From Ignavibacteriales bacterium (lineage in GTDB: Bacteria > Bacteroidota > Ignavibacteria > Ignavibacteriales > Ignavibacteriaceae): DNA of 64,000 nt. Position numbers and translations under genes: made by a program. The stretch covers positions 124,001 through 188,000 of the forward strand of contig JADJIA010000005.1 of the NCBI GenBank assembly GCA_016707285.1, given 5' to 3'. Positions 60,606 to 64,000 of the stretch are shown in pieces; the stretch's first letter is position 1; each line of letters opens with the position of its first letter. Under the pieces are notes generated by a model. It was given only the letters and a program-made list of their open reading frames with translations, was not told where the DNA came from and searched no databases.

Positions 60606-62654
60606 TTACTTGAGCAATAGAAGTTTCCTTACCTGCCTGAAATCACCGGCTTTCAATTCCACAAAATAAGTTCCTGACGAAAAAGCCTCTGCATTCCAGA
60701 TAACACTGTAGGTTCCGGCTTCTTTTTCCTCTGCCAGAAGAATCGCCACAACTCTTCCGAGCATATCGTACACAGTGATTGTTATTTGTGAGTGATACGG
60801 CACCGAGAACTTAATAATTGTTGACGGATTAAATGGATTTGGATAATTTTGGTAGAGAGCAAATTCCGCAGGAATTAACTCAGATTCAGGTCTTTGTTCT
60901 TCCACCCCTGTTGGAGTACCAAAAGAAGTGAATACTGTTACCACACCGTAACGCAAACTTAAGGCTACAATTTGCTCTTTCAGTGCCAACGCCTGAGTAG
61001 AATTTGGATCAAGTGAATTATATTGTATCAGCAGATCTTCAATGAATGTTTTTGCCCATATTTTTGTGAGAAACTGATATTCAGGTTTTGCACTGTCAAC
61101 AATTGGAAGATCGTAAGTATAAACCACAGGCTGGCCGTATATTTTGCCCGTTAGAGTAACCTGGACAGGCTGAGAGACAGGTTCTGTGTATCTTCCTGTA
61201 AGAAGCATTTGCTCACCAATATAAAGATTTGGAAGTCTGGTCGGGTGAGTTTGTTCGATAACATTCGGCGAAAATGATACCACAGGTGCGATTAGTACGG
61301 GATTCTGAATTTTCAGGTAAAATTTTGAAATAACAGGTTCAACCTCATTATTCATCAGAAAAGTTGCCAATCCTGAATGGTTATTTGCAATCGTTTGAAG
61401 AAGTTGTTTGTTGACATCAGTACCAACACCAAATGTAAAGACACTCAAATTTACTGTAATGGGAGTGATCAGTCCCTGAATATGTGTCAACAATTGTGGC
61501 GTTGAAGTTATTCCAACTGTTGCCTGACCATCGGTGAGGAAGAGCAGGATATTTGCCGTAGAATCGGAAGCTTCATAAAAATCAGGGACAGCTTCCGAGA
61601 ATGCTCCTCCAATGTTTGTGCCATATCGTGCTTGCAACGCATTTATCCAGGTAATCGCTGCATTTATATTGTCAGGAGTTACCGGGACATGATTTGGTCT
61701 AAAACTTGAAGCATAATCATCAAACTCAATCAGATTAAACAGATCACCTTCATTTAGTCTATTAACTATGAATAGTGCTGCATTCTTCGCCTGAGCCATC
61801 TTATTTTCCCAGCCCATGCTTCCGGATCTGTCGATGATGAGTGTAAATCTTTTCCGTAAAATGGTTGTTGTATCTCTTGCGGGTTCAGCTACAAAGAGGA
61901 AGTAACCTCCATTTATTGAATCAGCCACAGAAGCAGTGTCACTCAAATAGGTCGAAAAGCTGAATAAACCAAGTTCGTTAGCCGCCAGCCGATACCCCAT
62001 CTCAAAATCCATTGGTTGAATGATTCTTGATTCAATAACCAGAGAAGTGGTATCTCCGGATTGTGTCATAATTGCATCGTTGCTGCTGAGGCAATAGATT
62101 GAATCAACATTTCGGGTTGAGATCAATTTAATTCTGTTGCCAACAGGAATTGGTTGTGGGCAAAAGAATGAGGGGAGACTTGTGGGAATAGTCTGCAGAA
62201 CCTCACCAAGATCATACTTAAGGAACTCCACATAAGTCATTTCTACAGTAATGGTGGAATCAACCCCGATTGAATCCTTTAGTGGATAGATAATACTTCC
62301 CGGTTTGGTGTAGTTGGTAACCTGATAGTGGACAGAACCACCTCCGCCGATATTTGTGTCTTGAGGAACTGCTGAAAATCCGGCTTCATACCAGATTCCC
62401 CGAAGCTCCCACCGTAAACGGATGGCACTTGAATTTTGCGGGATGGGGAAGATGTAAACAGGTTTTTGATAAGAGGTCGTGGTGTTTTTATAGACAGAGG
62501 TTACCGTTGTAATTGCAACCTGATTCTCGATTCTGGTATCAGTTTTGAACGATTCAATTTTCAAAACCTGACCCGTAGCGGGGTTTAGCAGCATTATGCC
62601 ACCGGGGAAAATCATACTCGTAAATAAAATTACGAACAATAAAAGTTGTTTCAT
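60606..62654 (-). CDS. VIT and VWA domain protein exported by T9SS
   Basis: A 682-residue protein. A signal peptide (MKQLLLFVILFTSMIFPGG) is followed by a VIT domain (30-160; TRIENQVAITTVTSVYKNTT and PVYIFPIPQNSSAIRLRWE are typical), a VWA domain (about 265-445) with an intact MIDAS DRSGSMGWENKM and FLTDGQATVG, and a T9SS sorting domain from NYPNPFNPSTIIKFSV. This is the inter-alpha-trypsin-inhibitor-like layout, suited to metal-dependent protein binding at the surface. Partner unknown. It is alone on the minus strand. Confidence 0.87.
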   Translation of the reverse strand: MKQLLLFVILFTSMIFPGGIMLLNPATGQVLKIESFKTDTRIENQVAITTVTSVYKNTTTSYQKPVYIFPIPQNSSAIRLRWELRGIWYEAGFSAVPQDTNIGGGGSVHYQVTNYTKPGSIIYPLKDSIGVDSTITVEMTYVEFLKYDLGEVLQTIPTSLPSFFCPQPIPVGNRIKLISTRNVDSIYCLSSNDAIMTQSGDTTSLVIESRIIQPMDFEMGYRLAANELGLFSFSTYLSDTASVADSINGGYFLFVAEPARDTTTILRKRFTLIIDRSGSMGWENKMAQAKNAALFIVNRLNEGDLFNLIEFDDYASSFRPNHVPVTPDNINAAITWINALQARYGTNIGGAFSEAVPDFYEASDSTANILLFLTDGQATVGITSTPQLLTHIQGLITPITVNLSVFTFGVGTDVNKQLLQTIANNHSGLATFLMNNEVEPVISKFYLKIQNPVLIAPVVSFSPNVIEQTHPTRLPNLYIGEQMLLTGRYTEPVSQPVQVTLTGKIYGQPVVYTYDLPIVDSAKPEYQFLTKIWAKTFIEDLLIQYNSLDPNSTQALALKEQIVALSLRYGVVTVFTSFGTPTGVEEQRPESELIPAEFALYQNYPNPFNPSTIIKFSVPYHSQITITVYDMLGRVVAILLAEEKEAGTYSVIWNAEAFSSGTYFVELKAGDFRQVRKLLLLK

Positions 62655-62981
62655 AGATCACTCCTTATAAATTGATCCACCATTTCGATTGGAGCAGTTG
62701 TTTTCGATTTCAGTAATCACCGGTCTCATTTTAGTAAGCACAGTGTTTGAAATAAGACTGTTCCCAAAAATATTGTATCATATACTGTAAGTTAAAAAAA
62801 AGGAGATCAAAGTCAATAGTTTCCCAAAAAATTGTATCATCAAATTATTAAGATTTTGTGTTTCTTAATATCATAAAATTGCCAATAATTGATTAGTTTA
62901 GTGGATATCGTAAAATATGATTGTGGCATGTTCACATCTGAAGCACAAAATGTAAAAAATAAAAAGAAAGGTTTTGTGATC
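62655..62981. other. Intergenic region between divergent genes, with a direct repeat
   Basis: No gene is evident in these 327 bases. They hold the promoters of the VIT/VWA gene (minus) and of the exported unknown gene (plus), and the direct repeat listed separately. A GGAG-containing motif near 62801 is not followed by a usable reading frame. Confidence 0.5.
62760..62840. repeat. Direct repeat TTCCCAAAAA(T)ATTGTATCAT, two copies
   Basis: Copy 1 at about 62760-62781 reads GTTCCCAAAAATATTGTATCAT; copy 2 at about 62819-62840 reads GTTTCCCAAAAAATTGTATCAT. They are roughly 59 bases apart in the space between two divergent genes. Such pairs may be operator sites or remnants of a duplication. Confidence 0.7.
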
Positions 62982-64000
62982 ATGAAAAAGGTATTTTTTC
63001 AAAGTTTGATCGCAACCATCCTTATCGTTCCTGTTTATGCACAAACACTGAGCCAGGACGAGGAGATATTTACAAAATATTTTGCACAAACAGCCGGCAC
63101 AATGGCTGTTTTAAATCCTGGTGAGGTTAACGACACCTCATTATTTAATGCACTGGAAGCCCTTGAGCGCATAATCAAGGAAAATCCATCCAGATACCTT
63201 CTCAAATTAATCCACCTCAACCTGTCGTCAGGTGAAAACATTAAGCTGAACTTCTGAAATTTGTTGACGAGACACCCTCTGAGTTTGGTGACATCGTGAT
63301 GCTTGCTTTATATGAGTATATAGTCAGTGAGAAAGAGTTTTATCCCGAGGTGGTTGCAAAATTTTCGGGACTTAAGGGTACCATCCCATTCCAGATTTCA
63401 CCACCTTATCTCTATTTTATTGAGTGTTGGTCGTCAGTGCCCGCGAAAATGGAACAGGTTAATCCTAAACCCGGTGATTTAACAATTCTCAAAGATAATA
63501 GTGAAGAGAACCTCCGGATATATCCCGATGAAAAGGAATATTTCAGGGAAAATTATCAAAAAGGATTGTCATATTTTAAATCACTTGAGATTATTGATGA
63601 CAAAGAATTTCCACTCTCTCTCTTTAGGAAATATGAACCGGCTATTGCCGCTGAATTGGTAAGGCTCACAGGAGAAGAAAAGTGGAAGGAACCGGCACAT
63701 GATGGGGCAGATCAGAATTTAATTCAACTCTATAACAGCTTTTTTCTCCCTTTATTTGCTGATATCTATGACGAAGAGTATCTGTTAAAAACAGCCGGCC
63801 TGGCAGACGATGGGTCGGAATTTGCATTTGTGAATGAAGAAACAGTGTTCTGTTATCTCGCCGAAAATAACATTAACTCGCCTGTATTGCCCGGGTTATA
63901 TCAGGACTTGAAGAACTCGATTGAAAATGTGTCGCCAACAACTTTCGACCGTGTTTGTGCTTATACACTTAAAAATCACGAGAAAGAGCTGATATCCCTT
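62982..64000 (+). pseudogene. Exported protein of unknown function, interrupted by a frameshift; runs off the window
   Basis: A signal peptide (MKKVFFQSLIATILIVPVYAQ) starts at ATG 62982 and the frame stops at 63255-63257. A second open frame, -1 relative to the first, begins right after a TAA at 63242 (AELLKFVDETPSEFGDI...) and stays open to the window edge, about 250 codons. Inserting one A near 63243 would join them as ENIKAELLKF, so a one-base deletion is likely. The reading looks helical and polar, with no recognised domain. An upstream in-frame start at 62889 has no leader and is not preferred. Confidence 0.65.

Noticed and set aside
62795..62880. Small gene after the GGAG motif near 62801
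   Set aside because: No start codon at proper distance opens a frame longer than about 15 codons.
63230..63260. Programmed -1 ribosomal frameshift
   Set aside because: No X-XXY-YYZ slippery heptamer or clear downstream stem-loop is present at the junction; a base deletion is simpler.

Overview
The window looks like a chromosomal segment of a free-living member of the Bacteroidota/Chlorobi superphylum, most likely the Ignavibacteria. The reasons are five secreted proteins ending in type IX secretion (T9SS) sorting domains (several with the signature YPNPFNP), a PorV/PorQ-family outer-membrane protein, a TonB-dependent receptor with a carboxypeptidase-like regulatory domain, and an AT-rich, gene-dense layout. 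No IS element, prophage, integrase, rRNA or CRISPR array was seen. One tRNA is present, tRNA-Ala(CGC).

Layout. 0-1.8 kb: tail of an unknown gene, a SEC59/dolichol-kinase-like membrane CTP-transferase and a DUF4837-like lipoprotein. 1.8-7.4 kb: Ca2+ P-type ATPase, a copper-delivery pair (SCO1 and PCuAC), tRNA-Ala and a secreted repeat protein. 7.5-10.1 kb: small XRE regulator and an FG-GAP/VCBS T9SS protein. 10.2-16.6 kb (minus strand): surface-sugar operon encoding a GT-B transferase, SpsF-like cytidylyltransferase, glutamate-semialdehyde-aminomutase-like PLP enzyme, SDR, KdsC-like phosphatase, NeuB/SpsE-like synthase and a sterol-desaturase-like membrane oxygenase. This looks like an atypical ulosonic-acid pathway and is the best candidate here for undescribed biology. 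16.8-24.1 kb: LD-carboxypeptidase, purKE, ComEC, an alkaline-phosphatase-fold metalloenzyme, dtd and prmC. 24.2-28.3 kb: three GT9 heptosyltransferase-like genes and ispE. 28.3-34.4 kb: DHOD-like protein, cation-diffusion transporter with a Cys-rich tail, T9SS protein, a frameshifted amidohydrolase and prmA.

34.5-45.1 kb is a seven-gene plus-strand block: TonB receptor, T9SS protein, PorV-like protein, two small outer-membrane proteins, and two GHL10-type glycoside hydrolases, one a lipoprotein and one T9SS-exported. It resembles a glycan-use locus without SusD. 45.2-53.7 kb: NTF2-like lipoprotein, AlkD-like protein, then a minus-strand run of SulP, NrnA, PepA, EcsC and RecG. 53.9-59.6 kb: metallophosphoesterase, an OlsF-like acyltransferase fusion and korAB. 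59.8-64 kb: exported beta-carbonic anhydrase, VIT/VWA T9SS protein, and an exported protein of unknown function interrupted by a frameshift and running off the window.

Non-coding highlights are two 8-bp-periodic repeat arrays that start directly after the stop codon of a T9SS gene and lie between convergent genes, several clear intrinsic terminators, and a direct repeat near 62.8 kb. All functional calls come from reading motifs by eye; no database search was run.
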